Source: Sphingobacterium sp. ML3W
GTDB lineage: Bacteria > Bacteroidota > Bacteroidia > Sphingobacteriales > Sphingobacteriaceae
Reading direction: 5' to 3'
Assembly: GCF_000747525.1 (NCBI RefSeq)
Contig: NZ_CP009278.1
Coordinates: 5,084,001 to 5,148,000 of the forward strand
Length of the DNA stretch: 64,000 nucleotides
Shown here piece after piece: positions 1-8,121 of this stretch; positions within the stretch are counted from its first letter, which is position 1; the number at the start of each line of letters is the position of its first letter. Below the pieces are notes generated by a model, which did no database searches, was not told the DNA's origin, and was given only the letters and a program-made list of their open reading frames with translations. Both the position numbers and the translations under genes were made by a program.

Positions 1-45
1 TGATTGCTGATTACCGATGATAGTAAAGCATATTGACCAATAACA

Positions 46-84
46 TACAGAGCCGAATGGTCATCCAATCGGCTCTGTATATTT
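46..84. terminator. Bidirectional hairpin terminator next to the Rpn-like gene
   Basis: An 11-bp perfect stem (TACAGAGCCGA at 46-56 pairing with 69-79) has a 12-nt loop and is followed on the plus side by a T-rich stretch. It lies 17 bp beyond the stop of the minus-strand gene that ends at 101, so it probably ends that transcript. The plus-side T-run suggests it also stops transcription entering from the left. Confidence 0.7.
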
Positions 85-100
85 TATGGTAATAAATTAT

Positions 101-1138
101 TTATAGTTTTTCAATTTCTTCGATAGAAAGACCTAAAATATCACTAACCTCTTCTTTTCCGATACCTCTAGCAAGCATTTTACGAGCAGACTCGCATGCT
201 TGTTCATGAGCTTCATCCAATATCGTTTGAAGTTTCAATTCTAATGTATGCTTTTCCTCTGCAATCCTTTTCTTTTCAGCAATAATCTTAGCGCGTTCTT
301 CTAGACCCGCAGCAATGCCTTTCTTTTCCGCCTTATCCAATAAATATTCTTGAGTGCCCATAATATTGCTCCTTCCTAATTTGTTTTCGACCTCTCTTTC
401 AAAGGTATAGAAATTTTCTGGATTTTGAAAACTAACATAATATGCTAAAAAATCATAGAGACCTTGACGTGTTTTCTTATCCATTTTACGTTTCATCATC
501 TCCTCATAAAGATCATGTTTGATGTCTTTCAAGGCTTCATCACTGATATTCTTATTAACGATAGCCAATAATGTCGTCAATACCACAACAGAAAATGGAT
601 TGCCATTGGCACGTAATAAGGATTCATCTTGATCCAGAATCTTATAACTATTAAAATCATAGCGCAAACTGGTACCCATAAATTTGTACATATAAAATGA
701 CGGTCGATAATTACTGTTGCCATCTGCCAAAATAGCGATAGCGGTGACAGGAACTTGATACTTATCCGATACTTTATAAAAATATTGGAACATACGATTC
801 GCTAAATCTCCCTTACCTTTACTGGACTGTATCTCAATATGGCACAATATAAATTGTTCGCCTCCGTCTTTAAGATACACCTTGACCAATTTATCTACAA
901 AACGAACGCCCTTACCATTGGGCTCGGGTGGAAACAAGGTCTCAAACTCCTTATCCAAATAATCAAAGGGTTTGCTCAGATCAAAAACATCATCAGCATC
1001 TGAAAAGAAAAATCGTAAAAAATGTGCAAAGGTCTGCTCTAAAATAGATTTCCACAGCAGATCATCGACACGACTGGATGAATGACTCATAACGGTATAT
1101 AATTGGTTATCAGCATAAAAGTAAAAAATAAAATCCAT
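101..1138 (-). CDS. Rpn-family PD-(D/E)XK nuclease / putative transposase
   Basis: This 345-aa protein resembles the Rpn (recombination-promoting nuclease, formerly PDDEXK transposase) family. Visible core residues are D82 in FVDKL and E102/Q104 in HIEIQ, the usual D...E-x-Q arrangement of this fold. The middle is helical, and residues about 270-330 form a charged coiled coil ending in the LGLSIEEIEKL tail common in this family. The first 16 residues are hydrophobic and poorly conserved-looking, so M17 (start at 1090) is a reasonable alternative. It is a lone minus-strand gene at the edge of the accessory island. Rpn proteins are known to cut DNA and some act in phage defence. The role here is inferred from family only. 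Confidence 0.8.
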   Translation of the reverse strand: MDFIFYFYADNQLYTVMSHSSSRVDDLLWKSILEQTFAHFLRFFFSDADDVFDLSKPFDYLDKEFETLFPPEPNGKGVRFVDKLVKVYLKDGGEQFILCHIEIQSSKGKGDLANRMFQYFYKVSDKYQVPVTAIAILADGNSNYRPSFYMYKFMGTSLRYDFNSYKILDQDESLLRANGNPFSVVVLTTLLAIVNKNISDEALKDIKHDLYEEMMKRKMDKKTRQGLYDFLAYYVSFQNPENFYTFEREVENKLGRSNIMGTQEYLLDKAEKKGIAAGLEERAKIIAEKKRIAEEKHTLELKLQTILDEAHEQACESARKMLARGIGKEEVSDILGLSIEEIEKL

Positions 1139-1195
1139 AAAGCTAATAAATTTAGCATTTCAACTAAATTATTTACTAATTTATAGATTCGCCAC

Positions 1196-1332
1196 TTCGA
1201 ATAGTTCATGATAAGTAGGCTTTGTTTTTTATCGGCATCATGGAATGTCTAAAGACAATACTACGGTGATTCTGAGCGTCCAGTAATAGGATTACCTAAG
1301 CCAGTTGAAGAAGATGCAAGTAAGGGATAAGG
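1196..1332 (+). repeat. Composite interspersed element E1 (short form)
   Basis: This is the shortest copy of the island element. The left box, beginning TTCGAATAGTTCATGATAAG, runs almost directly into the right box (GAGCGTCCAGTAATAGG at about 1274) with no 15-mer array between them. The left box diverges after ATCATGGA. It is useful as the reference for an element without repeats. No gene is visible between 1139 and 2073 apart from elements E1 and E2 and a hairpin at 1455-1480. Confidence 0.75.
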
Positions 1333-1454
1333 TTAATGACAAAAACTTGAATTTTAAAATTATTTGTCTACCTTACTATTTATAAATAAAAACACCCCTT
1401 TGACAAAGAGGGTTATTTCACTTGATTATATATCTACCTACAATAGTAAATAAT

Positions 1455-1480
1455 GGGGCTTCACATTTGAAGTCCCTTTT
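1455..1480 (+). terminator. Terminator-like hairpin between E1 and E2
   Basis: GGGGCTTC and GAAGTCCC form an imperfect stem around the loop ACATTT, followed by TTTT. It resembles the terminator behind the STAS-like genes (3539, 13750). The stretch just before it (TTTGTCTAC) also resembles the end of that module, so this may be what is left of an earlier copy. That reading is an inference. Confidence 0.45.
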
Positions 1481-1558
1481 ACATAAAGTAAATTTGACCA
1501 AAGGACTCCAACTCGATATTCACGAACTGTTATTGCAGAAGGATCATCTAACCTAACT

Positions 1559-1814
1559 CTTCGAATAGACGAAGGTGAATTGAATTTGTTCTTTATCGGT
1601 ATCATGGATTATCCGCTGATGTGAGGTTCTAACTTTTAAACAAGTAACACAGTGACGAGTGACGCAGTAACGAAGAGTCTAACATTCTAACCTAATAACC
1701 TGATAACATTAACGAGTAACACAGTGATGAGTAACGCAGTAACGATTAAAAAATGGTGAACGTCCAGTAATAGGATTACCTAAGCCAGTTGATGGAGATG
1801 CAAGTAAGGGATAA
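1559..1814 (+). repeat. Composite interspersed element E2
   Basis: The left box starts at TTCGAATAG, passes through ATCATGGATTATCCG, then a short run of GTAACACAGTGACGAG-type 15-mers with variants, then the right box (GTCCAGTAATAGG to GGGATAA). The second half, from 1676, belongs to the long duplication shared with 11887 onward. Plus-strand frames remain open across the left box (reading FFIGIMDYP) and the right box (reading RPVIGLPKP and ending in a stop). Confidence 0.75.
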
Positions 1815-2073
1815 ATAACAAAGGATATGAGTATAACATAACCATTATAGGACAATCTTGCAGTTTTACAGATTCATTTATTGAAGAAGATGATTCCGAG
1901 ACACAAAGTCTTGATAATAATAATATCGAGGAAGAAGAATGAATGAACATACTTTTCAATAATTAATAACTAAAATCATACTTATCTTTGGTATCTTAGT
2001 TACTATAAAAACTACGATCAACCAAAACTGCAGCTAAATTAGTATTTAATAACATCTAATTACCCTTTATAGT

Positions 2074-3009
2074 ATGAAAACAATATCATTGCCAACACAT
2101 ATAAATGATAATTTTGGGGACTCAATGGGTAAACTTTTTGAGCTCCAAGTTCAGATTGACAATACAGAAAAAAACATAGAAATATTACTGGATTATAGTA
2201 AAGCAGCATTCACTAAACCATTTTTTACATTAGGACTCTTGCTACTCATTAAACAATATGGAGGAAAAAGAGCTCCAATTAGTTTAAAGTCTGAAATAGA
2301 AAATCAAAGTGTTGCTGGCTATATGAATAATATTTTTTTTCCAAATATTATTCATTGCGACAAAATAAACAGCGTGTCTGTCATATCATTATTAGAAAAG
2401 TATAAAAATAAAACATACATCCCCCTTCTTTCATTTCCAATAGGTAGTGATGCTGAGACCTCAAGAATAAGAGATATCTTTATCGGTCATCTGAATTCTT
2501 TATTAAGAGGATTTGTCAACGTAGGCACAAATTATAATCTTCTTTCAGCTCTGCTTTATCTTATTGATGAGACGATTGAAAATATTATTCATCATGCTCA
2601 TCACGATCACGGTTATATATTTGCTCAATTTTACCCTACATTAGGATATCTTGACATTTGCATAGGCGATATTGGAAGGACGTTATTAGAATCTTATACT
2701 GACTTTAAAGATAATGCCTATAATGTAACGTCTCACCTAGATGCAATGAAAGCAGCACTTGGGGGTAAATCTACAAAATTACAAGATATCAGTAGAGGGT
2801 TTGGAATAAGTACATCAACACGTATGTTGACGGAAGGAATGAATGGCAAGTATTTTATCTATTCAGGAGATACTTTTTGCTATATATCTGCAGAGAAAAA
2901 TGAAATCTATACAACAAAAGGAGATTTTAATTGGCAAGGTGTATTGGTCTGCTTAAGAATACCTGCGCTCGTACCTCAAGATTTTGATTATTCTAAATTT
3001 GCAGAATAA
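2074..3009 (+). CDS. ATP-binding protein with degenerate GHKL (histidine-kinase-like) ATPase domain, copy 1
   Basis: In this 311-aa protein, residues 155-295 look like a HATPase_c/GHKL domain. There is an N-box (E166, N170, H174 in ETIENIIHHAH), a G1 box with D199-I-G201 lacking the usual last glycine, and a G2-like RGFGIS at 241-246. Residues 1-150 resemble no domain I know. No histidine phospho-acceptor domain or membrane segment is visible, so it is closer to RsbW/SpoIIAB-like anti-sigma kinases or other stand-alone GHKL ATPases than to a sensor kinase. It is followed after 135 bp by a STAS-like DUF4325 gene, a pairing that recalls switch-protein/anti-anti-sigma couples. Function is unproven. 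The identical copy is at 12285. Confidence 0.75.
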   Translation: MKTISLPTHINDNFGDSMGKLFELQVQIDNTEKNIEILLDYSKAAFTKPFFTLGLLLLIKQYGGKRAPISLKSEIENQSVAGYMNNIFFPNIIHCDKINSVSVISLLEKYKNKTYIPLLSFPIGSDAETSRIRDIFIGHLNSLLRGFVNVGTNYNLLSALLYLIDETIENIIHHAHHDHGYIFAQFYPTLGYLDICIGDIGRTLLESYTDFKDNAYNVTSHLDAMKAALGGKSTKLQDISRGFGISTSTRMLTEGMNGKYFIYSGDTFCYISAEKNEIYTTKGDFNWQGVLVCLRIPALVPQDFDYSKFAE

Positions 3010-3083
3010 TAGAAGGAAATAAAAAAAACAATTTATCTATTGACTTGTTCTTTACAAGAAGAATTTGTATATTGTTTAAAAGC

Positions 3084-3116
3084 ATTTTAATAATTTATAA
3101 TTTAAGCATATCTTTG
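3084..3116 (+). promoter_or_regulatory. Candidate Bacteroidota promoter for the STAS-like gene
   Basis: TATCTTTG at 3109-3116 matches the TAnnTTTG -7 box of Bacteroidota. The -33 region (T-rich, about 3084-3090) is weak. It lies 28 bp before the ATG at 3145, with AGGAG at 3134-3138 as ribosome-binding site. This suggests the downstream gene can be transcribed independently of the ATPase gene. Confidence 0.5.
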
Positions 3117-3144
3117 CACACTATTTAAAGAACAGGAGTACACT

Positions 3145-3510
3145 ATGACAACTGCAGCAGACATTAGGTTAAAGGATTTATTCAATGAATCTTTAGACAC
3201 CAGAGAATCTGTACATTTTCTGATTAATTATATCGAGAGGGAGTTGGGTAAAGAGGACTGTTACGATATTACATTAGATTTTACAGGAATTGATTTTATG
3301 TCTAGGTCATTTGCGGACGAACTACATAAACAAATCAATTTAGAGAATTTTCATAAATCATTCACATTTGCCAATATGCCTCTGAGCATGAAAGAATTGT
3401 TAAGAGTGGTTGAAAAGACACAAACTACAAGAAAAAAAAGAGAGATGAAATCCTCTGTTCTTGTCGTAAAAGATATTTCTATGATAAAGGATTACACTTT
3501 TTCGTGGTAA
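3145..3510 (+). CDS. STAS-like DUF4325 domain protein, copy 1
   Basis: This 121-aa protein has residues about 15-85 matching the STAS-like DUF4325 domain. The signature is the beta-strand/loop/helix LDFTGIDFMSRSFADEL (44-60). The loop serine and the DF.G.. pattern resemble anti-anti-sigma STAS proteins, where the serine is phosphorylated by a GHKL kinase partner. Here the partner candidate is the ATPase encoded immediately upstream. A basic linker (TTRKKREMK) precedes a short C-terminal strand. A good AGGAG site lies 6 bp before the ATG, and a hairpin terminator follows 28 bp after the stop. The second identical copy is at 13356. The regulatory role is inference from domain type. Confidence 0.8.
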   Translation: MTTAADIRLKDLFNESLDTRESVHFLINYIERELGKEDCYDITLDFTGIDFMSRSFADELHKQINLENFHKSFTFANMPLSMKELLRVVEKTQTTRKKREMKSSVLVVKDISMIKDYTFSW

Positions 3511-3538
3511 AAATTTGTCTACTTATTTAATATAGAGA

Positions 3539-3561
3539 GGCTTCATATTGAAGCCTTTTTT
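3539..3561 (+). terminator. Intrinsic terminator after the ATPase/STAS module, copy 1
   Basis: GGCTTCA (3539-3545) pairs with TGAAGCC (3549-3555) around a 3-nt loop and is followed by six T residues. The same structure occurs at 13750. Confidence 0.85.
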
Positions 3562-3627
3562 AATTTTGATATATTTTAGTCCACTTAATATTACTTAGAA
3601 AAACAGAGAGTTTTAATGCAGCACTAC

Positions 3628-4032
3628 AATCGGCATCATGGATTATCCGCAAACTTTAGTTCTAACTTTAAACAAGTAACACAGTGACGAGTAACGCAGT
3701 AACGATCAGTTTAACTTTAAACAAGTAACACAGTGACAAGTAACGCAGTAACGATCTGTCTGACTTTTAAACGAGTAACGCAGTAACGATTGGTCTAACA
3801 TTCTAACCTAATAACCTGATAACATTAACGAGTAACACAGTGACAAGTAACGCAGTAACGATCAGTCTAACTTTTAAACAAGTAACGATTAGTCTAACTT
3901 TAAAAAAGTAACACAGGGACGAGTAGCGCAGTAACGATTAGTCTAACTTACTCACCTCATAACCTGATAACGCTAAAAAACGGCGAACGTCCAATGATAG
4001 GGTTTTACCTAAGCCAGCTGATGGAACGGAAA
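3628..4032 (+). repeat. Composite interspersed element E3
   Basis: The left box is present from CGGCATCATGGATTATCCG. It is followed by about 300 bp of irregular TAAC-rich 15-mers interrupted by phrases such as TCTAACTTACTCACC and CCTAATAACCTGATAAC, then the right box (GTCCAATGATAGGG), which degrades after CAGCTGATGG. The first part is shared with element E8, from which 49 bp are missing. Confidence 0.75.
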
Positions 4033-4121
4033 ATGCTAATTAAAGGTGGGCATAAAACTTGACTTATAAAAAAAGTCGCAACATAAAGAGTAATGATTGT
4101 CGAATTAATAAGACAATAAAA

Positions 4122-4149
4122 AAAGGGATCCTTACAGAATCCCTTTATA
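4122..4149. terminator. Bidirectional terminator upstream of the Abi-like gene
   Basis: AAAGGGAT (4122-4129) and ATCCCTTT (4139-4146) form a perfect 8-bp stem with a 9-nt loop. There is an A-run before and a T-rich stretch after, so it can work on either strand. Confidence 0.65.
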
Positions 4150-4236
4150 TCTTATACTTGGTTACATTTCAGAAGTGAAAGAGGCTTGACCAAGTCTTAC
4201 AATACAAATATAGTAATTCTTAAACCAATTACCAAA

Positions 4237-4917
4237 ATGAAAATAAATCTTAGGCATAAATATCTTTCCCGATCAAGATACAATAGGTATTTGTATGCCA
4301 CCCATAATCATAAAGAAAAAGCAAAGAGACTTTATAATGCAAATATTAGATTGGCACAAGCATTTCATCCATTATTGACCCAATTTGAAGTAATCCTTCG
4401 TAATTCCTTAAGTAACGTACTAGCGGCACATTTCATTGATCCAGATTGGATTATTAATCAGAAAAATGTGTTCATGAGCAATCCCTCTCTCGGACAATCA
4501 CGTTATTATCTAAAAGAATGTATTATAAAATCCGAACGTAAGTTCAACAGAAGAAATACAACCATTACTAATGGTAAGCTATTAGCAGATCAAACATTTG
4601 GTTTCTGGATAGCCTTATTTCTACCACATCATTATTCCTTGTTGAACGGAAAACCAATACAAATCTTCCCTTGTAAACCGACGAATGAAAACCGAGCTAG
4701 TATACATGCCAAATTAGAAAAAATCAAAGACTTTAGAAATAGAGTCAATCATTGTGAACCCATTTGTTTCAATGGACAACATATCGACTGTACAGAGGCT
4801 ACAGATATCAAACAAATTCTTTATCACTTAATAGAATGGATAGATCCTGAATTAGTACCATTTTTTACAGCTATTGACAACATCAATAATAAGACAAATC
4901 AAATACACAACATTTAA
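4237..4917 (+). CDS. Abi-like (Abi_2/AbiD-F type) abortive-infection protein
   Basis: This 226-aa protein resembles the Abi_2 family. It has an N-terminal YxxRYLYATHN-type segment, the typical FEVILRNSLSNVL helix near residues 50-62, and near the C-terminus RNRVNH (167-172), an R-x4-H motif of HEPN-type RNases. Known Abi_2 relatives give abortive phage resistance, probably by RNA cleavage. The frame is open further upstream to a TTG at 4186, but the AAAGAGG there sits too close to that codon, so the ATG at 4237 is preferred. Only 11 bp separate it from the small membrane-protein gene that follows, suggesting a two-gene unit between elements E3 and E4. Function is inferred from family. Confidence 0.75.
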   Translation: MKINLRHKYLSRSRYNRYLYATHNHKEKAKRLYNANIRLAQAFHPLLTQFEVILRNSLSNVLAAHFIDPDWIINQKNVFMSNPSLGQSRYYLKECIIKSERKFNRRNTTITNGKLLADQTFGFWIALFLPHHYSLLNGKPIQIFPCKPTNENRASIHAKLEKIKDFRNRVNHCEPICFNGQHIDCTEATDIKQILYHLIEWIDPELVPFFTAIDNINNKTNQIHNI

Positions 4918-4928
4918 AATAAAAAGTT

Positions 4929-5339
4929 ATGTTTATAATTGATATCCGCTGGATCTTTAAAATACTTTTTAACTTGGCGATCATCATTATTATCGGCAGG
5001 TTATTTTATGCTCCATACGAACCAAAGCTACAGGGCACCAACATGGTATATATTCTGCCATGTCTTGGTCTGCTGAGCAGTTACCTCTATCTCGCGGCTT
5101 GGTTTGGCTGGAAAAAAGGATTTAAAATATTATGCTATGTAGCTGGATACTTCTTATTTACAGGTTATTTTGCCTTAAGAGACTCCTTACCGAAGTGGCT
5201 CGATCACACCATAACAGTTTTAATACTGGCCCTGATAGCTTATGGTTGTTACCGCGTCATTAAATACCTGATTAACCTAGTGAAAAATCTAAAAGTGAGA
5301 TTTGAAGCTTACAGGATGCGTTATAAAAATAGAAGATGA
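4929..5339 (+). CDS. Small four-helix membrane protein
   Basis: This 136-aa protein has four predicted membrane segments, at about residues 7-26, 38-58, 64-83 and 92-112, and a basic C-terminal tail (RFEAYRMRYKNRR). I recognise no family. It follows the Abi-like gene by 11 bp. A close paralogue, broken by a frameshift, lies at 8122-8534. In both places the gene is followed directly by an interspersed element, and the flanking sequence is also alike, so gene and element seem to have moved together. A membrane partner of a toxin or Abi system is possible but untested. Confidence 0.7.
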   Translation: MFIIDIRWIFKILFNLAIIIIIGRLFYAPYEPKLQGTNMVYILPCLGLLSSYLYLAAWFGWKKGFKILCYVAGYFLFTGYFALRDSLPKWLDHTITVLILALIAYGCYRVIKYLINLVKNLKVRFEAYRMRYKNRR

Positions 5340-5367
5340 TACTGTAAAAAGAAAACCTCATAAACTT

Positions 5368-5531
5368 TTCGAATAGTTCATAATAAGTAGGCTTTGTTCT
5401 TTATCGACATCATGGATTATCAGCAGACTTTAAGTTCTAACTTACTCACCTAATAACCTGAACGCTTAAAAAATGGCGAGCGTCCAGTAATAGGATTATC
5501 TAAGCTAGTTGATGGAGATGCAAATGAGAGA
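5368..5531 (+). repeat. Composite interspersed element E4 (no 15-mer array)
   Basis: Left box (TTCGAATAGTTCATAATAAG to GGATTATCAGCAGAC) and right box (GAGCGTCCAGTAATAGG to GGAGATGCAAATG) are joined by a short TCTAACTTACTCACCTAAT linker with no GTAACRCAG units. The same left flank is found after the paralogous membrane gene at 8534. Confidence 0.75.
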
Positions 5532-5582
5532 GAAGGTGATTGATAGTTGAGAGCAGAAAGAAACCTGCAGATTAAATGATCA

Positions 5583-6206
5583 TTATTCTGTGATATTATT
5601 AATATCTTTCCACATGGCATTGAGAACTATCAAATCCTCATCTGACTGTAATGTTGTCACTTGGGGCCTCACGGCACAGGAATATTTTCGAGCAGAAGTG
5701 AAATAGTTAACTTCTTTATCAACTACACTAAATATGCCCTGAACAATCCTAGCACCAACAGTTAGATTTATTGGTGAATGATTATTATTTGTCAATTCCA
5801 TAGACAAACAACCACAATATCCAGGTTGGGCTATAGTAGAAATAGTCAAACCCAGCCTCGAATACGAACTACGCATATATAGGGAAAGTAACAAATTATT
5901 CGGGATTTTAATGTATTCAAGAGTTGTGGCCAATACAGTTTGACCTGGATATAAAACAATTGTTTCACCAAGCTGTCGGCGAGTTTCTTGAAAGAAATTT
6001 TTAAACTCCTTTGGTTTCCCTAAATCAGTATTTAAAGAAGCAACCATTAATGGATTGCGACCGATAGAAGAAATTAAGAAATTAATTCCCAATCGAAAGT
6101 CAATCCCTATTTGTGTTATTTGACTTTCATCTAGTAAAGGCCGTAATACGAGCTCTCCTGAATCAATAAGCTCAACTATTTTATCTTTTGTAATTATTGC
6201 TGACAT
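5583..6206 (-). CDS. dCTP deaminase / dUTPase-fold protein
   Basis: This 207-aa protein has the dCTP deaminase family pattern. RSSYSRLG (112-119) corresponds to the RSSxARLG phosphate-binding loop, PG at 128-129 follows, and the MELTN segment (136-140) places a glutamate at the catalytic position (E137). The GxRIVQGIF end of the core is slightly unusual, with QG where housekeeping enzymes have GQ. It is the last gene of a three-gene minus-strand operon and overlaps the metallopeptidase-like gene. dCTP deaminases are known phage-defence effectors that deplete dCTP. The island setting favours that over a housekeeping role, but this is inference. Confidence 0.85.
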   Translation of the reverse strand: MSAIITKDKIVELIDSGELVLRPLLDESQITQIGIDFRLGINFLISSIGRNPLMVASLNTDLGKPKEFKNFFQETRRQLGETIVLYPGQTVLATTLEYIKIPNNLLLSLYMRSSYSRLGLTISTIAQPGYCGCLSMELTNNNHSPINLTVGARIVQGIFSVVDKEVNYFTSARKYSCAVRPQVTTLQSDEDLIVLNAMWKDINNITE

Positions 6207-7360
6207 TATTTCTTATTGTTCCACTCTTTCGTAATAAAATAATTTCCTATTGACTTTTCCATAAGACTGTTAATGATCGAATAAATCTTACCGCCTGGGA
6301 CTTTATTTGTTGTACCTAACATAGGGTCAAAGCGATTGAAATCCGCTAACCAAATATTCCAACCATACTCAAAAATACCATGCAGCTCTGCATCACTCTT
6401 AGCCTCAACCGGTATAAGATTATAAAAATCATCGGACTCAATATTCGAAAATCTTTTCATCAGGGTTTTCCCTGTTAATCTATTCAATATTTCATTGAAA
6501 GTGTTAATAATTAAATTATTATTACCATCAACGAAATCTCTTACCATACGTTCTCGATGAGGGGTAGCAGGATGGCTTGTAGACCAACCATTGTTATAGC
6601 TAATAGAATTTAAGTAAAGATTAGAGGTCATACCAATATATTGTGACGCAAACAAATCACAGAAATACTCCATTAGATGGGTATAAAATACATCCGCACG
6701 ATTTTTATCAACTAACTTATTGTTTACAATCATTGGTTGATCAATAAAGGGGAAATATTTTAGAATATCTTGTTGTTTATGTAAATCTGGAATCTGAAGA
6801 AGTTGATAAATAGCATATTTCGCTACATCAAACTGCTTTTCAATAAAATGACCTAATTCATGATATAAGGGTACTGTAGAGATATAATCCTTACATAAAG
6901 TAATTGGCAGATTTATTTGAACTAATTTCTGTTTAAATTCAACTCCAAATTTGATCTTAATGGATTGATAAAAAACGTCGTTCCTAGTATAATCTAGAAA
7001 AAAACTAAATGCGTATAAATCTTTTGTTAGACCAGTAACGATAATAAAGTCGCCAATTTTAACCCAGTCTTCCATGGCGTTATTCAAACACCTGACTATT
7101 TCAAATGGTATAGAATTAAGGGTACTGTCTCTTAAAAAAACAAGACAATTAAAAATAAATTTAATATATGACCTGACTTCTTTTATTTCATCCTCACTTA
7201 AAGCACTTAAATCTTGAGCCTTTATGCCATCAAAAAGTTTTATCAGATTGTCATGATAGATAGCTTTATTATTATCCGAATAAGTATCACCCCGTGTTTT
7301 AGAAATAAGCTCCTCTACTTCAGAAAACTGAAGCAAAAGCATCTTTTGAGATTGATTCAT
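6206..7360 (-). CDS. HExxH metallopeptidase-like protein in dCTP deaminase operon
   Basis: This 384-aa protein has HELGH at 167-171, a gluzincin zinc motif. EYFCD at 231-235 supplies a plausible third ligand (E231) about 60 residues on, on a helix as in M48-like and related peptidases. There is no signal peptide or clear membrane helix, so it is probably cytoplasmic. The rest, mostly helical, matches no family I recognise. The start and stop codons overlap the genes on both sides by a base or so, implying translational coupling with the 101-aa protein and the dCTP deaminase. A protease that activates or releases the deaminase during infection is one possible reading. It is speculative. Confidence 0.7.
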   Translation of the reverse strand: MNQSQKMLLLQFSEVEELISKTRGDTYSDNNKAIYHDNLIKLFDGIKAQDLSALSEDEIKEVRSYIKFIFNCLVFLRDSTLNSIPFEIVRCLNNAMEDWVKIGDFIIVTGLTKDLYAFSFFLDYTRNDVFYQSIKIKFGVEFKQKLVQINLPITLCKDYISTVPLYHELGHFIEKQFDVAKYAIYQLLQIPDLHKQQDILKYFPFIDQPMIVNNKLVDKNRADVFYTHLMEYFCDLFASQYIGMTSNLYLNSISYNNGWSTSHPATPHRERMVRDFVDGNNNLIINTFNEILNRLTGKTLMKRFSNIESDDFYNLIPVEAKSDAELHGIFEYGWNIWLADFNRFDPMLGTTNKVPGGKIYSIINSLMEKSIGNYFITKEWNNKK

Positions 7361-7665
7361 TAAAAAACTAAGCTTTCTTCAGATTGTTTAATAATCGACT
7401 GCAATTCTGATATTTCTTCATTATTAATGCACGATAAATTAACCCTTGTCAACCATTCAGGCGCAATTTCCTGAAGAAGAATTTTAACGTCCCTTGATTC
7501 GGATGATAAATCATAGATATTTAGAGACCCTTCAACTAACCCTTTTGCTTCTGTTAAGATAGGAAGCAAATAATCCATATACGCAGAAGAACCATCCTTA
7601 ACATTGTTAAGAAAGAAAGAAAGAAAATCTATTCTTTCATTTCTAGGATTGTGAGCCATCAACAT
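7360..7665 (-). CDS. Hypothetical 101-aa protein, first gene of the deaminase operon
   Basis: This is a small acidic, largely helical protein with no recognised domain, membrane segment or signal peptide. Two methionines open the frame (M1 and M3), and M3 at 7659 is an equally good start. It heads the operon, overlaps the metallopeptidase-like gene, and lies behind a candidate promoter at 7732-7765. Its position suggests a partner, sensor or inhibitor of the two enzymes, but nothing in the sequence proves it. Confidence 0.55.
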   Translation of the reverse strand: MLMAHNPRNERIDFLSFFLNNVKDGSSAYMDYLLPILTEAKGLVEGSLNIYDLSSESRDVKILLQEIAPEWLTRVNLSCINNEEISELQSIIKQSEESLVF

Positions 7666-7731
7666 AAGTAATTGTGTTTATTGAGTTTATTTATTAAAAA
7701 TAACAAAAAAAATCTTTAAAAGTTCTTTTTG

Positions 7732-7765
7732 CAAAAATAATATTTACAATCAACTCTCACAATAG
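7732..7765 (-). promoter_or_regulatory. Candidate promoter of the deaminase/metallopeptidase operon
   Basis: On the minus strand TATTTTTG (plus 7732-7739) fits TAnnTTTG, with a TTG about 20 bp upstream fitting the -33 element. The start codons at 7665/7659 lie about 70 bp downstream in an AT-rich leader. Confidence 0.45.
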
Positions 7766-7855
7766 CTAAAGCAACAGTAAAATATCATTCCTAATTTATC
7801 GATTCAGTTGATCACTAAATATGGAAGAAATTTCGAATAAAAAAATCTACGTAGA

Positions 7856-7930
7856 ATGCTACAGTTTGCTGAACAATTTACAGATGAAAAAATTGTTACG
7901 CTGTCACGACAATTGAGTTGGTCTATTTGG
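7856..7930 (+). pseudogene. Remnant of a DUF1016 (YhcG/PDDEXK) N-terminal domain
   Basis: From ATG 7856 the plus strand reads LQFAEQFTDEKIVTLSRQLS followed by WS, which is the characteristic N-terminal block of DUF1016/YhcG nucleases. The frame then runs into unrelated sequence and a stop near 7945. Only about 25 codons remain, so it is a fragment, not a gene. It is joined directly to a RhuM-like remnant. Confidence 0.65.
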
Positions 7931-8105
7931 TTAAACTGCAAGAGCAGATGAGCCAAATTTTAATCGTGAAAGGAGCGTCATCACCAAACATATTGGTAAC
8001 GTTTTTAATGATGGTGAACTGCATGAAAAAAGCAATGTACAAGATTTGCACATTAGTGGTTCTGACCGCCCAGATAAAGAAGCTGTACTGGTAACATTTA
8101 AATGA
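7928..8105 (+). pseudogene. Remnant of a RhuM-family protein
   Basis: After an indel near 7931-7955 the frame reads NRERSVITKHIGNVFNDGEL, then HEKSNVQ, the helix-turn-helix block typical of RhuM-family (virulence protein RhuM) proteins. The frame closes at TGA 8103-8105 after an altered ending. Both the start and the catalytic or C-terminal part are missing. The 7666-8121 interval holds this, the DUF1016 fragment and the operon promoter, and nothing else that I can support. Confidence 0.65.
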
Positions 8106-8121
8106 ATTAAAATAAGGAGCT

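Larger units (their letters stand above)
1676..3823 (+). repeat. Long direct repeat, copy 1 (ATPase/STAS module)
   Basis: This segment is repeated at 11887-13985. The two copies encode identical 311-aa and 121-aa proteins and share the noncoding flanks. By eye I find one substitution (T1789 versus C12000) and one 49-bp indel in the element behind the genes, located between direct repeats of TTTAAACAAGTAACACAGT. The copies are in the same orientation with starts 10,211 bp apart. Such identity suggests a recent duplication or ongoing gene conversion. Confidence 0.92.

Noticed and set aside
1815..2073. Acidic frame ending IEEEE before the ATPase gene (and its copy at 12026)
   Set aside because: It has no ATG, GTG or TTG start in frame and follows a stop. 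Repetition is explained by the long duplication.
4186..4236. TTG start of the Abi-like gene
   Set aside because: The only purine-rich site is too close to the TTG, and the ATG at 4237 gives a normal family N-terminus.
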